A stretch of DNA of 64,000 bases, from the NCBI GenBank assembly GCA_963735955.1, contig CAVTND010000009.1, positions 1 through 64,000 of the forward strand, given 5' to 3'. The DNA comes from CAVTND01 sp963735955. Its GTDB lineage: Bacteria; Pseudomonadota; Gammaproteobacteria; Burkholderiales; Burkholderiaceae_F. Under the pieces are notes generated by a model, which worked only from the letters and a program-made list of their open reading frames with translations, was not told the origin of the DNA and did no database searches. Positions 37,626 through 48,111 of this stretch are shown piece by piece; position 1 is the stretch's first letter; every line of letters starts with the position of its first letter. The translations under genes and the position numbers were made by a program.

Positions 37626-39001
37626 ATGAAACTCAATCGTACGTTTCTGGGTGTGCTTGCTTTCGGCGCCTGCGCGGTGGTGGGCTACGTCGCCTACACG
37701 GTCGGCATTCAGCGCGGCATGGACAGGGCTGCCGGGACTGCGGCTGCCGTACCCGCAGTTGCAAAGGAGGCCAAGCCATCGAACATCGTCGACGGCGAGG
37801 CGGCAACCAAGCGCCATATCGGCAGCGGACTCAAGGCTGGGGACATCGACCCGGTCTCGGGGCGCAGGATCCTTTACTACCACGATCCGATGGCGCCAGC
37901 GACCAAGTTCGATCGGCCGGGCAAGTCGCCGTTCATGGACATGATGCTGGTGCCGGTCTACGAAGGCGCGGAGGCTGACCAGGGCACCGTGACGGTCAGC
38001 TCGCGCATGCAGCAAAACCTCGGCGTGCGCACGGTCGTTGCCGCGGAAGGGACGCTGTCGCCGCAGCTATCAGCGGTCGGCAGTATCGCCTACAACGAGC
38101 GCGACCAGGCCATCGTGCAGGCGCGTGCCACGGCTACGTGGAGCGTTTGTTTGTGCGCGCGACGCTCGATCGTGTCGCCAAGGGTCAGCCGCTGGTCGAG
38201 TTGTTCGTGCCGGAATGGATCGCGGCGCAGGAGGAATTCCTGTCGGTGCGCCGCATGCAGGGCACCGATCTGGCGTCGCTGGTCGACGGCGCGCGCCAGC
38301 GCATGCGGCAGGTCGGCATGAACGACGAGCAGATTCGCGTCGTCGAAAGCACTGGCCGCACGCAGCCGCGCATTACCCTGACGGCGCCGATCGGCGGCGC
38401 GGTGGTCGAACTGCTGGCGCGCGAAGGTATGACGGTGATGCCCGGCGCGACGCTGGCACGCATCAACGGGCTCGGCACGGTTTGGGCCAATGCCGAGGTG
38501 CCGGAGAGCCAGTCAGCGCTGCTGCACGTCGGCACCAAGGTGCAGGCGCGCAGCCCTGCGGCGCCGGGTGTGCCAATTCGACGGCAAGGTGCAGGCCATC
38601 TTGCCCGAGGTCAATCCTGCGACGCGTACGCTCAAGGCGCGCGTCGAACTCGCCAATCCCGGCGGACGACTGGTGCCCGGCATGTTCGTCAGATGCAGTT
38701 CATGGATTCGCGCGCCGGCAAGGCCTTGCTAGTTCCGACCGAGGCGATCATCCAGACCGGCAAGCGCACGCTGGTGATGCTGGCCGAAGCCGATGGCAGG
38801 TTTCGACCGGTCGAAGTCGAGATCGGCATCGAGAGCGGCGGGCAGACCGAAATCAGGCGCGGCTTGCAGGCCGGCCAGACGCGTGGTGGTGTCGTCCCAG
38901 TTCCTGATCGATTCGGAGGCCAGCCTCAAGGGGGTCGAAGCGCGTCTGAACGTGCGGCGCCCCCGGTGCACGATGCCGCGACGGTGGGGAGCAAGCCATG
39001 A
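37626..39001 (+). CDS. cusB: CusB-type periplasmic adaptor (frameshifted)
   Basis: A membrane-fusion protein from ATG 37626 with an N-terminal anchor and an early metal-site-like YYHDPMAPATKFDRPGKSPF followed by MDMMLVPVY, the characteristic Met/His-rich start of CusB. Downstream pieces include RMQQNLGVRTVV, LFVPEWIAAQEEFLS, TLTAPIGGAVVELLAREGM and LLVPTEAIIQTGKRTLVML, joined by shifts near 38140, 38565, 38690, 38885 and 38950. Its stop overlaps the cusA start as ATGA. Corrected length about 455 residues. Confidence 0.75.
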
Positions 39002-42000
39002 TCGCCCGCCTGATCCGCTGGTCGATCGTCAACCGCTTCCTGGTGCTGCTGGCGACCCTGATGCTCACCGCCTGGGGCGTGTATGCGGTGCTGCAAGACG
39101 CCGCTCGATGCGCTGCCCGACCTGTCGGACGTGCAGGTCATCATCCGCACGAGCTATCCGGGCCAGGCGCCGCAGCATCGTCGAGAACCAGATCACCTAC
39201 CCGCTGACGACGACGATGCTGTCGGTGCCGGGCGCGAAGACGGTGCGCGGCTATTCGTTCTTCGGCGACTCGTTCGTCTACGTGCTGTTCGAGGACGGCA
39301 CCGACCTGTACTGGGCGCGCTCGCGCGTGCTCGAGTATCTGAACCAGGTGCAGTCGCGCCTGCCGGCAGGCAGCGAAGGCATCGCTCGGACCGGATGCCA
39401 CCGGCGTCGGCTGGATCTACCAGTACGCGCTGGTCGATCGCAGCGGCAGCATGGATGCCTGCGCAGTTGCGCGCGCTGCAGGACTGGTTCCTGAAGTACG
39501 AGCTGAAGACGGTGCCCAACGTCGCCGAGGTCGCGATCGGTCGGCGGCATGGTGCGCCAGTACCAGATCGTGCTCGACCCCGACAAGGCTCGCGGCCTAC
39601 GGCATCCGCACACGCGAGGTGATCGAAGCGATCCAGCAAGGCCAACCAGGAGACCGGCGGCTCGGTGCTCGAGCTCGGCGAGGCCGAGTACATGGTGCGC
39701 GCGTCGGGCTACCTGCAGTCGCTCGACGACTTCCGCAAGATGCCGCTGACGCACCACCGACGCCGGCGTCTCGGTGCGGCTGGGCGACGTGGCGCGGATC
39801 CAGGTCGGGCCCGAGATGCGGCGCGGCATCGGCGAACTCGACGGCGAAGGCGAGGCCACCGGCGGCGTGATCGTCATGCGCTCGGGCAAGAACGCGCTGG
39901 AGACGATCGCCGCGGTGAAGGCCAAGCTGCGTGCAGCTGCAGGCGAGCCTGCCCAAGGGCGTGGAGATCGTGCCGGTGTACGACCGCTCGGGCCTGATCG
40001 AGCGCGCGGTCGACAACCTCGGCGTCAAGCTGCTCGAGGAGTTCATCGTCGTTGCGGTGGTGTGCTTCATCTTCCTGTTCCACCTGCGCTCGGCGTTCGT
40101 CGCGATCGTCTCGCTGCCGCTCGGGCATCCTCGCGGCGTTCATCGTCATGCACTACCAGGGCGTCAACGCCAACATCATGTCGCTCGGCGGCATCGCGAT
40201 CGCGATCGGCGCGATGGTCGATGCGGCGGTGGTGATGATCGAGAACGCGCACAAGCACCTCGAGCGTTGGCAGCAGCGAGCATCCCGGCGCGACGCTCGC
40301 AGGCGAGGCGCGCTGGCGGGTCATCGGCGACGCCGCGGTCGAGGTCGGGCCGGCGCTGTTCTTCTCGCTGCTGATCATCACGCTGTCGTTCATTCCGGTG
40401 TTCACGCTCGAGGCGCAGGAGGGGCGGCTGTTCTCGCCGCTGGCGTTCACCAAGACCTATGCGATGGCGGCGGCGGCGGGCTTGGCGGTCGACGCTGATT
40501 CCGGTGCTGATGGGCTATCTGATCCGCGGCCGCATTCCCGAGCGAGCAAGCCAACCCGCTCAACCGCGGGCTGATCGCGGTCTACCGGCCGCTGCTGAAT
40601 GCGGTGCTGCGTGCGCCGAAGCTGACGCTGGTCGTCGCCGCGCTGCTGGTCCTGGCGGTGAGCCTGTGGCCGCTGCAGCACATCGGCGGCGAGTTCATGC
40701 CGCGGCTCGACGAAGGCGACCTGCTGTACATGCCGTCGGCGCTGCCCGGCCTGTCGGCCGGCAAGGCGGCCGAGCTGCTGCAGCAGACCGACCGGCTGAT
40801 CAAGACCGTGCCCGAGGTCGCCGAGCGTGTACGGCAAGGCCGGCCGCGCCGAGACCGCGACCGATCCGGCGCCGCTCGAGATGTTCGAGACCACGATCCA
40901 GTTCAAGCCGCGCGATCAGTGGCGGCCCGGGCATGACGCCGGACAAGCTGGTCGAGGAGCTCGACCGCATCGTCCAGGTGCCGGGCCTGGCCAACATCTG
41001 GGTGCCGCCGATCCGCAACCGCATCGACATGCTGGCCACCGGCATCAAGAGCCCGGTCGGCGTGAAGGTGGCCGGCACCGACCTGGCGACGATCGACCGC
41101 CTGACTGGCGAGATCGAGCGCGCGCTGAAGGACGTGCCCGGCGTGAGCAGCGCGCTCGCCGAACGCCTGACCGGCGGGCGCTACGTCGACGTCGACGATC
41201 GACCGCGATGCCGCCGCGCGCTTCGGCATGAACATCGCCGACGTGCAGTCGGTCGATCGCCTCGGCGATCGGCGGCGAGAACATCGGCGAGACGGTCGAG
41301 GGCCTGCAGCGCTTCCCGATCAACGTGCGCTATCCGCGCGAGACTGCGCGATTCGCTGGAGAAGCTGCGCGCAGCTGCCGATCGTCACCGAACGCGGCGC
41401 GCGGATGGTGCTGTCCGACGTGGCCGACGCTGCGCATCACCGACGGCCCGCCGATGCTGCAGAAGCGAGAACGCGCGGCTGTCGGGCTGGGTGTACGTCG
41501 ACATCCGCGGGCGCGACCTGAAGTCGGCGGTGCAGGACATGCAGCGCGTCGTCGCCGAGCAAGGTGAAGCTGCCGCCGGGCTACTCGGTCTCGTGGTCGG
41601 GCCAGTTCGAGTTCCTCGAGCGCGCGACGGCGAAGCTCAAGGTCGTCGTGCCGTTCACGCTGCTGATCATCTTCGTGCTGCTGTACCTGACCTTCAAGCG
41701 CTTCGACGAGGCGCTGCTGATCATGGCGACGCTGCCGTTCGCGCTGGTCGGCGGCATCTGGCTGCTGTACCTGCTCGGGCTACAACCTGTCGGTCGCCGG
41801 CGCGGTGGGCTTCATCGCGCTGGCCGGCGTGCCGGCCGAGTTCGGCGTGATCATGCTGCTCTACCTGAAGCAGGCCTGGGACGCGCGCGTCGCCGCAGGG
41901 CAAGACCGAGCGCACGACGATCTGCTCGACGCGATCCGCGAAGGCGCGGTGCTGCGCGTGCGGCCGAAGGCGATGACGGTGGCGGTGATCCTGGCCGGTC

Positions 42001-42188
42001 TGTTCCCGATCATGTGGGGCAGCGGCACCGGCTCGGAAGTGATGCAGCGCATCGCCGCGCCGATGGTCGGCGGCATGATCACCGCGCCGCTGCTGTCGAT
42101 GTTCGTGATTCCGGCGGCGTATCTGCTGATGCGGCGGCCGCGCGAACGCGTGACGCAAGCGAGCAGTGTGCTGGCGAAGGCGGCATAG
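38998..42188 (+). CDS. cusA: CusA/CzcA-type heavy-metal RND pump (over 20 one-base shifts)
   Basis: Inner-membrane RND exporter for Cu(I)/Ag(I), roughly 1,050 residues once corrected. Recognisable segments run end to end: IVNRFLVLLATLMLTAWGVY, VGWIYQYAL (after repair), FIVMHYQGVNANIMSLGG, GAMVDAAVVMIENAHKHLE, IITLSFIPVFTLEAQEGRLF and the last half KAMTVAVILAGLFPIMWGSG. Each segment is in frame with the next only after removing a single base. I place extra bases near 39103, 39176, 39380, 39460, 39536, 39588, 39640, 39752, 39933, 40124, 40277, 40491, 40540, 40823, 40931, 41197, 41255, 41343, 41371, 41425, 41463, 41562 and 41778. The residues between them are well conserved, so insertion-type sequencing error is the best explanation. 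Confidence 0.8.
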
Positions 42189-42295
42189 CTGACCGACGGT
42201 CGCGGCCAGTGCAATCGCCACCGGGCAGTTTTCGTTCGAGGAACTGCGCCGGCACTACGACACTTCCCGCGCTGCCCTCTTGCAGCACTGTGTCT

Positions 42296-42916
42296 TCAGG
42301 CCGCCAGTAGCTCCGGCGCGATCAGCCGCTCGATCGCCTGGTGCGCGCGGTCGAGAGCCCGTTGCTGGTGCGCTTCGCCCAGCGCCAGCCCTTCAGCGTA
42401 GACAAACTCGACCTTGTCCATGCCGACGAAGCCGAGGAAATCCCGCACGTAAGGCGTCTGGGTATCGCGCGGCGTGCCGGCGTACAAGCCGCCACGCGCG
42501 GCGAAGACAAACACTTCCTTGTCGCGCAGTAAGCCGACCGGTCCCTGGTCGGTGTAGCGGAATGTCACGCCCGCGCGCGCGACGTGATCGAAATATGCCT
42601 TGAGCGTCGATGGGACACCGAAGTTGTACATCGGAAGACCGAGCACGATGACATCCGCACGAACCAGCTCATCGATCAGCCTGTCCGAATAGTCGACGAC
42701 ACGCTGTTGTTCGACCGTTCGCTCACCAGGCTTCGATAGAAATGCTCCAAAGCGCGCGGCGTCGAGATGCGGCACCGGCTGCTTCGCCAGGTCGCGCACG
42801 ATGATCGCGCCGTCCGGATTCGACTCGCGCCAGGCGGCGACGAAGCGTCTGGCCAGCCTGGACGACTGGCCCGCATCCGCGTTAAGGCTGGAGGTGATCT
42901 GCAGCAGGGTCTTCAT
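42296..42916 (-). CDS. azoR: FMN-dependent NADH azoreductase
   Basis: A 206-residue flavodoxin-fold enzyme. The N-terminus (TLLQITSSLNADAGQSSRLA) binds the FMN phosphate. The later ADVIVLGLPMYNFGVPSTLK and VFVFAARGGLY segments complete the flavin site. AzoR reduces azo compounds and quinones and can lower thiol/quinone stress. ATG 42916 is chosen over longer open frame upstream, which would cross the divergent LysR promoter. Confidence 0.85.
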   Translation of the reverse strand: MKTLLQITSSLNADAGQSSRLARRFVAAWRESNPDGAIIVRDLAKQPVPHLDAARFGAFLSKPGERTVEQQRVVDYSDRLIDELVRADVIVLGLPMYNFGVPSTLKAYFDHVARAGVTFRYTDQGPVGLLRDKEVFVFAARGGLYAGTPRDTQTPYVRDFLGFVGMDKVEFVYAEGLALGEAHQQRALDRAHQAIERLIAPELLAA

Positions 42917-43015
42917 CTGGGACTCGCTTTGTCGTTGAACTGAGCGAATTTCACCATTGCCGTGCTCGATTAAAAAGCTCAAAATTATGGCCGAATCAAT
43001 CGAATCGTTGAATAT

Positions 43016-43963
43016 ATGGCCAGCCCCCGGATTTCGCTCAATCAATGGCGTGCGCTGGTTGCGGTCGTTGATACCGGCAGCTATGCGAAGGCTGCCGAGG
43101 CCCTTCACAAGAGCCAGTCGACGGTGACGTACGCCGTGCAGCAACTCGAGTCGCAGCTCGGCGTCAAGGCGTTCAGGATTGCGGGGCGCAAGGCCGTACT
43201 GACGCCGACGGGAGAGTTGCTGCAACGGCGCGCGCGCTATCTGCTGGATGAAGCGGGCCAGCTCGAAGGATCGGCACAACGACTATCAGCCGGATGGGAG
43301 GCCGAACTGCGCCTGGCAGTTGAAGTGCTGTTTCCGACCTGGCTTCTGCTCGACTGCCTTAACCGCTTTGGCGAGGAAAGCCCCACGACCCGCATCGAAC
43401 TGATCGAATCGGTGCTGGGCCATCGGACCGACGCGCTGACGAAAGGTCATGCGGATCTCGCGATCTTCGCCAGCATCCCCGCCGGCTACCTGGGCGAATC
43501 GTTGATGCGCATGCGCTTTGTGCTGGCCGCGCATCCGAAACATCCCCTGCATCAGCTCGGACAGAAGCCGTCGCTGCGCGACCTGCGTCCCTATCGACAC
43601 TTGCTGGTGCGCGAATCGAGCCCGGAGCGCGAATCCGCTCCGTCGATGGAAACGACGCAGAGCTGGACCGTTAGCCACCTTGCCACCTCGATCGAGGCGG
43701 TGCGATCCGGATACGGATTTGCCTGGCTGCCAGAAGAAAAGATCCGGAACGAGCTCGACGCCGGCGAGCTGAAAGTCTTGTCGCTGCGTGAGGGCGCCGA
43801 GCGGTTCGCTGAGCTTTATCTGATCTTCTCGGATCCTGAGCAGGCCGGCCCGGGCGCGCAGCGGCTTGCCCAGATCATCCGCGAAGTGACGGCTGGTTAC
43901 TGTAAACGACACGCCGCCAATGCACGCCGAACGCGAAAGCCGCCAATCACGATCCGAAGGTAG
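43016..43963 (+). CDS. LysR-family regulator, divergent from azoR
   Basis: A 315-residue regulator: winged helix-turn-helix with ALVAVVDTGSYAKAAEALHK and SQSTVTYAVQQLESQLGV, then a LysR effector domain from about residue 90. It is separated by 99 AT-rich bases from azoR, which reads the other way, so it probably controls azoR in response to a quinone or electrophile. The effector is not known. Confidence 0.85.
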   Translation: MASPRISLNQWRALVAVVDTGSYAKAAEALHKSQSTVTYAVQQLESQLGVKAFRIAGRKAVLTPTGELLQRRARYLLDEAGQLEGSAQRLSAGWEAELRLAVEVLFPTWLLLDCLNRFGEESPTTRIELIESVLGHRTDALTKGHADLAIFASIPAGYLGESLMRMRFVLAAHPKHPLHQLGQKPSLRDLRPYRHLLVRESSPERESAPSMETTQSWTVSHLATSIEAVRSGYGFAWLPEEKIRNELDAGELKVLSLREGAERFAELYLIFSDPEQAGPGAQRLAQIIREVTAGYCKRHAANARRTRKPPITIRR

Positions 43964-43974
43964 CGCATTAGCGA

Positions 43975-43996
43975 CGCGCGCCGACCTCGGCGTGCG
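43975..43996. terminator. Stem-loop between convergent LysR and copA genes
   Basis: A ten-base stem (one G-T pair) lies in the 38-base gap between the stops of the LysR and copA genes, with only 2-4 loop bases. There is no T-tract. Confidence 0.4.
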
Positions 43997-44001
43997 CGAA
44001 C

Positions 44002-46377
44002 TCAGCTCGCCTGACGCAGTCGCAGCGCGTTGCTGATTACCGACGCCGAACTGAGGCTCATCGCGAGCGCGGCGATCATCGGCGACAGCAGCCAGCCGGT
44101 CAGCGGGTACAGCACGCCGGCTGCGAGCGGCACGCCGAACGAGTTGTAGACAAAGGCGAAGGCAAGGTTCTGCTTCATGTTCGAGACCGTTGCCTCCGAC
44201 AAGGCACGCGCGTGCATGACACCTCGCAGGTCGCCCTTGACCAACGTGACTTGCGCGCTCGACATCGCCACATCAGTGCCGGTACCCATGGCAATGCCGA
44301 CATCGGCCTTGGCCAGTGCGGGCGCGTCATTGATGCCGTCGCCGGCCATCGCGACGATGCGGCCTTCCTTCTGAAACTTTTCGACCAGCGCCAGCTTGTC
44401 GGCCGGCTTGACCTCTCCGATCACCTCGTCGATACCGAGACGGCGGCCGACTGCCTGCGCCGTTGTCAGTCCGTCGCCCGTGGCCATGATGATGCGCACG
44501 CCCGCAGCTTTCAGCGACGCCAGAGCCTCCGGCGTGCTTGCCTTGATCGGATCGGCGACCGCGAGCAGGCCGGCCAGTTGCCGATCGACCGCCAGATGCA
44601 TGACGCTCGCGCCGTCCGCGCGCAGCGTTTCGGCCTGTGCAACCATGCCCGTGACGTCGACACCCACTTGCTGCATCAACGCGGTGCTACCCAATGCGAG
44701 ATCCTTGCCGGCAACTCGACCGCGCACGCCGATGCCGGAGCCCGACTCAAAGCTTTCCGGTTTGTCGAGCGTGAGGCCGCGTTCGCGTGCCGCACGCACG
44801 ATCGCCTCAGCCAGGGGGTGTTCGCTGCCCGCATCGAGGCTGGCCGCCAGTCGCAGCACCTCGTCGGCATCAAATCCGGCTGCCGGCACTGCTCGGTCGA
44901 ACACCGGCTTGCCCTCGGTCAACGTGCCGGTCTTGTCGACGATCAGGGTATCGACCTTGCGCAAGTTCTCGATTGCCTCCGCGTCCCTGAACAGCACTCC
45001 CTGCGTAGCTGCGCGGCCGGTCGCGACCATGATCGACATCGGCGTCGCCAAACCCAGCGCACACGGACATGCAATGATCAGCACTGCGACCGCATTGATC
45101 AATCCGTAGACCCAGCTCGGTTCTGGACCGAACCAGCCCCAGGCGAAAAAGCTCGCGATTGCGATCGCAACAACGATCATCACGAACCAGCCGGCCACCT
45201 GGTCGGCCATGCGCTGCATCGGCGCCTTTGAGCGTTGGGCCTGCGCGACCATCTGGACGATCTGTGCCAGCACTGTGGTGCTGCCGACCCGCTCGGAGCG
45301 CATGACCAGCGCACCGCTTGTGTTCATCGTGGCGCCGATCACCTTGTCGCCGGCGCGCTTGACGACCGGGATCGGCTCCCCGGTCAGCATCGATTCGTCG
45401 ACCGCACTGCTCCCCTCGATGACGACGCCATCGACCGGCAGTTTCTCGCCCGGGCGCACGCGCAGCGCATCGCCAACATGAACATGGGCGATCGGGATGT
45501 CTTCCTCGGTGCCGTCGGCATTGATACGGCGTGCGGTTTTCGGAGCCAGGCCAAGCAGGGACTTGATCGCGGCCGAGGTCTTCGAGCGGGCTTTGAGTTC
45601 GAGCAACTGGCCGAGCAATGTCAGCGAGATGATCACTGCAGCGGCTTCGAAGTACACCGCGACTCGCCCCATCGAAACGAACGACGCTGGGAACACCCCT
45701 GGCGCTACCGTTGCCACTACGCTGTAGACAAAGGCCGCGCCGGTACCGAGTCCGATCAAAGTCCACATGTTCGGGCTGCGATTCGCGATTGATTGCGCCA
45801 TGCGCACAAAGAACGGCTGGCCGGCCCACAGCACGATCGGTACCGACAGTACTAGCTCGATCCAGCTTTGCGTCGCCATCTGGAACCACTGCAACTTGTG
45901 CCCGAACATCGCGAGCACCGTGACGACAACGGTCAGTGGCAGAGTCCACCAGAATCGGCGGCGGAAGTCGGTCAGTTCAGGGTTTTCTTCTTCGTCGAGG
46001 CTCGGCATCTCGGGTTCGAGTGCCATGCCGCACTTGGGACAGGTGCCGGGTCGATCCTGCCGGATCTCGGGATGCATCGGGCAGGTATAGATCGCGCCTG
46101 CGGGAGCCGCCGGCACCGGCGCGACGACAGCGACCTTTGGTGCCAGGTATTTCTCCGGATCCGCCGCAAATCTAGTCTTGCAGCCGCCACAGCAGAAATA
46201 GTACGTGCGGCCCTCGTACTCGAAGCGATGCGCGGACTGCTCGGTCACCGTCATGCCGCAGACGGGATCCTTCAGCCCCGGCGCCGATCGCACCGGAATT
46301 GACAGCGAGTGTCGTCGGGCGCCGGGATTCAGGTGCGGGCCACCCATCTTGCCGGGATGTTTGTGATGATCTGTCAT
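44002..46377 (-). CDS. copA: Copper-translocating P-type ATPase with YHS and heavy-metal domains
   Basis: A 791-residue P1B ATPase. The N-terminus (residues 36-80) is a YHS domain (DPVCGMTV, FCCGGCKTRFA), followed by a Cys-rich heavy-metal segment (YTCPMHPEIR, CPKCGMALEPE). The catalytic core follows: LTGEPIPV, the transmembrane CPC site in IIACPCALGLATPMS, phosphorylation DKTGTLTEG, and GDGINDAPALAKADVG. CPC plus the missing classical CXXC N-terminal HMA is the layout of many environmental CopA pumps exporting Cu(I). ATG 46377 is the first sensible start; the frame beyond it is noise. Confidence 0.9.
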   Translation of the reverse strand: MTDHHKHPGKMGGPHLNPGARRHSLSIPVRSAPGLKDPVCGMTVTEQSAHRFEYEGRTYYFCCGGCKTRFAADPEKYLAPKVAVVAPVPAAPAGAIYTCPMHPEIRQDRPGTCPKCGMALEPEMPSLDEEENPELTDFRRRFWWTLPLTVVVTVLAMFGHKLQWFQMATQSWIELVLSVPIVLWAGQPFFVRMAQSIANRSPNMWTLIGLGTGAAFVYSVVATVAPGVFPASFVSMGRVAVYFEAAAVIISLTLLGQLLELKARSKTSAAIKSLLGLAPKTARRINADGTEEDIPIAHVHVGDALRVRPGEKLPVDGVVIEGSSAVDESMLTGEPIPVVKRAGDKVIGATMNTSGALVMRSERVGSTTVLAQIVQMVAQAQRSKAPMQRMADQVAGWFVMIVVAIAIASFFAWGWFGPEPSWVYGLINAVAVLIIACPCALGLATPMSIMVATGRAATQGVLFRDAEAIENLRKVDTLIVDKTGTLTEGKPVFDRAVPAAGFDADEVLRLAASLDAGSEHPLAEAIVRAARERGLTLDKPESFESGSGIGVRGRVAGKDLALGSTALMQQVGVDVTGMVAQAETLRADGASVMHLAVDRQLAGLLAVADPIKASTPEALASLKAAGVRIIMATGDGLTTAQAVGRRLGIDEVIGEVKPADKLALVEKFQKEGRIVAMAGDGINDAPALAKADVGIAMGTGTDVAMSSAQVTLVKGDLRGVMHARALSEATVSNMKQNLAFAFVYNSFGVPLAAGVLYPLTGWLLSPMIAALAMSLSSASVISNALRLRQAS

Positions 46378-46400
46378 GACGATCTTGCTCAAGTCAGACC

Positions 46401-46859
46401 TTACAGCCAGCGGCGCGTACTTGTCATATACGCACTGTAGGCCTCGCCAAAAATCTCCTTCAACGCGCGTTCCTCGGGCGCGATCTGGAACCGATTGATG
46501 TAGGCAACAAAGAGCGGCAGGACGGGGAGTGCTGCGACATTGGCGAGCCAGACCGACCACGCAAGTAGCATCACCAACAAGCCGAGATACATTGGATTGC
46601 GCGTGCGGGCGAAAATTCCGCTGCTCACCAAAGACGAAGCCGCCTCGACGCGCATCGGATTCACGGTCGTCTTCGCGCGCGCAAATGCGATCACGCCAGC
46701 GATGCTGATGGAGACGCCCAGCATTGCGATCAATACGGCCGCCGGGCTCCTGGCGGGAATTTCGAACCCAAACGGCAACACGGTCGATAGCAGCCACATC
46801 AGGCACGCCGCAAGCAATGCAACTGCGGGTGGCGGAATCTTCAACTCGAGACCCTGCAT
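46401..46859 (-). CDS. Isoprenylcysteine methyltransferase-family membrane protein
   Basis: A 152-residue protein with four to five helices. The motif LVSSGIFARTRNPMYLGLLV near residue 80 and the C-terminal ERALKEIFGEAYSAYMTST-RRW are typical of the ICMT/PEMT family, which methylate a thiol or amine using S-adenosylmethionine. Bacterial members have mostly unknown substrates. It is 24 bases before copA on the same strand and probably co-transcribed with it. Confidence 0.75.
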   Translation of the reverse strand: MQGLELKIPPPAVALLAACLMWLLSTVLPFGFEIPARSPAAVLIAMLGVSISIAGVIAFARAKTTVNPMRVEAASSLVSSGIFARTRNPMYLGLLVMLLAWSVWLANVAALPVLPLFVAYINRFQIAPEERALKEIFGEAYSAYMTSTRRWL

Positions 46860-46945
46860 TTCATCGGCCCATCGTCTGAATCAACTGAGATTTGGCATCT
46901 CAGCCCGCATGAGACCCTGGCCACGCGAGGGCCGGCGATGCAGCC

Positions 46946-47446
46946 TCATTTCGAAACAACGGTGATAGAACCGACCATCCCGGCCTGGTAGTGCCCCGCG
47001 ATCAGACACGCGAAGTTGAACTCACCTGCGCGATTGAATGTCCACACCACGACGCCGGTCTTGCCAGGCGCCACGTGTGCCATGTAGGACTCCTCGTGTG
47101 CCATGCCAGGGTGCTTCAGCATGCTGGCCGCATGCTCATCGAGCCTTTTCCTGGTACCGATGACGAATTCATGGAGTTGTCTTCCATCGTTCTTCAGTAC
47201 AAAGCGGATCGTTTCCCCGACTTTGACCTTGATGTGATCGGGCGAGAAACGCATGTCATCGCTCATCCGCACGTCAATCGAGCGTTGGACAGACTTCGCA
47301 TCTCCCGCAGTGCCCCAGGGTGTTTGCTCGGCTTTGACCGCCTGGACGCTGGGGGCGACCGCCGCGCCTTGAGACAACGCGATGTTGGACCAGATGATGC
47401 CGAGTGCGGTGAACGCAGCCTTCGAAACGAACTTGTGATGACGCAT
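46946..47446 (-). CDS. Exported cupredoxin, type 1 copper protein
   Basis: A 166-residue protein with a signal peptide (start ATG 47446, IIWSNIALSQ). The copper ligands are visible: His in DGRQLHEFVIG, Cys in FNFACLIAGHYQAGM, the following His, and Met three further on. Mature part also has VRMSDDMRFSPDHIKVKVGE, a beta-sandwich start. It may carry electrons or bind copper next to copA. An earlier ATG at 47500 lacks a signal sequence right after it. Confidence 0.8.
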   Translation of the reverse strand: MRHHKFVSKAAFTALGIIWSNIALSQGAAVAPSVQAVKAEQTPWGTAGDAKSVQRSIDVRMSDDMRFSPDHIKVKVGETIRFVLKNDGRQLHEFVIGTRKRLDEHAASMLKHPGMAHEESYMAHVAPGKTGVVVWTFNRAGEFNFACLIAGHYQAGMVGSITVVSK

Positions 47447-47564
47447 CGAAGTGCTCTCTTCGAACGGCCTGTTGGGCGCAGCGAACAGAAAGGTACGCAT
47501 TGTGCCGCCATGAACACGACTCCGCTGTTCTGCGCTTTGCCGCTGTCCTCGGTACCATCGGCCC

Positions 47565-48044
47565 ATGCTGCCGATTCCCGCCCGATTGATTCAGGTCTTC
47601 ATCGCCATAGCTGCGTTCGCCCTGCTGGGCGGCGCGCTGGTACTCCAGCACTTCTACGGCTTGAATCCGTGTCCGCTGTGCATCTTTCAGCGCATCGCGT
47701 TCATCCTCGTTGCCCTGCTGTCGATAGGTGCTGCGTTGCTTGGGCCACGGCGCGCAACCAGGTGGTTCGGGGCCGGGGCAGCGTTGTTTTCATTGCTTGG
47801 AGCCGGCATTGCGGCCTGGCACCTGCGTCTGCTTGCCCAACCCGAAAAACTCGCCTGCGGACCACAGTTGTCGGACATGCTCGACAATTTTCCCCTGACC
47901 CATGTGCTGCCCCGGGTGTTTGCCGGCAGCGGTGATTGCGCGACGGCCGGTGAACCTATCTTCGGCTTGCCGCTCGCGGCCTGGGCCCTGCTCTGGTTCC
48001 TGTTCTTTGCCCTCGCATCGATCGGCGCGCTGGCGCGGCGCTAG
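47565..48044 (+). CDS. dsbB: Disulfide bond formation protein DsbB
   Basis: A 159-residue, four-helix quinone reductase that re-oxidises DsbA. The first Cys pair is in NPCPLCIFQR, the second in LACGPQ and GSGDCA. ATG 47565 follows the divergent cupredoxin by 118 bases. The role in disulfide chemistry suits the copper-rich neighbourhood, since copper stress disturbs periplasmic thiols. Confidence 0.85.
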   Translation: MLPIPARLIQVFIAIAAFALLGGALVLQHFYGLNPCPLCIFQRIAFILVALLSIGAALLGPRRATRWFGAGAALFSLLGAGIAAWHLRLLAQPEKLACGPQLSDMLDNFPLTHVLPRVFAGSGDCATAGEPIFGLPLAAWALLWFLFFALASIGALARR

Positions 48045-48111
48045 GTTCATGCAGTCCGGTAGGTAGTCAGCTCGGCCATGGTGATGCGTCGCAGCTCGAG
48101 AACTACGCCGA

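Noticed and set aside
41805..42188. Independent small RND subunit gene at the end of cusA
   Set aside because: It is simply the last frame of cusA after the final +1 shift; no ribosome site before MGFIALAG.
44002..46806. 934-residue copA with a long N-terminal extension
   Set aside because: The extra 143 residues overlap the coding 46401-46859 gene and have no domain; MTDHHKHPG at 46377 begins the sensible protein.
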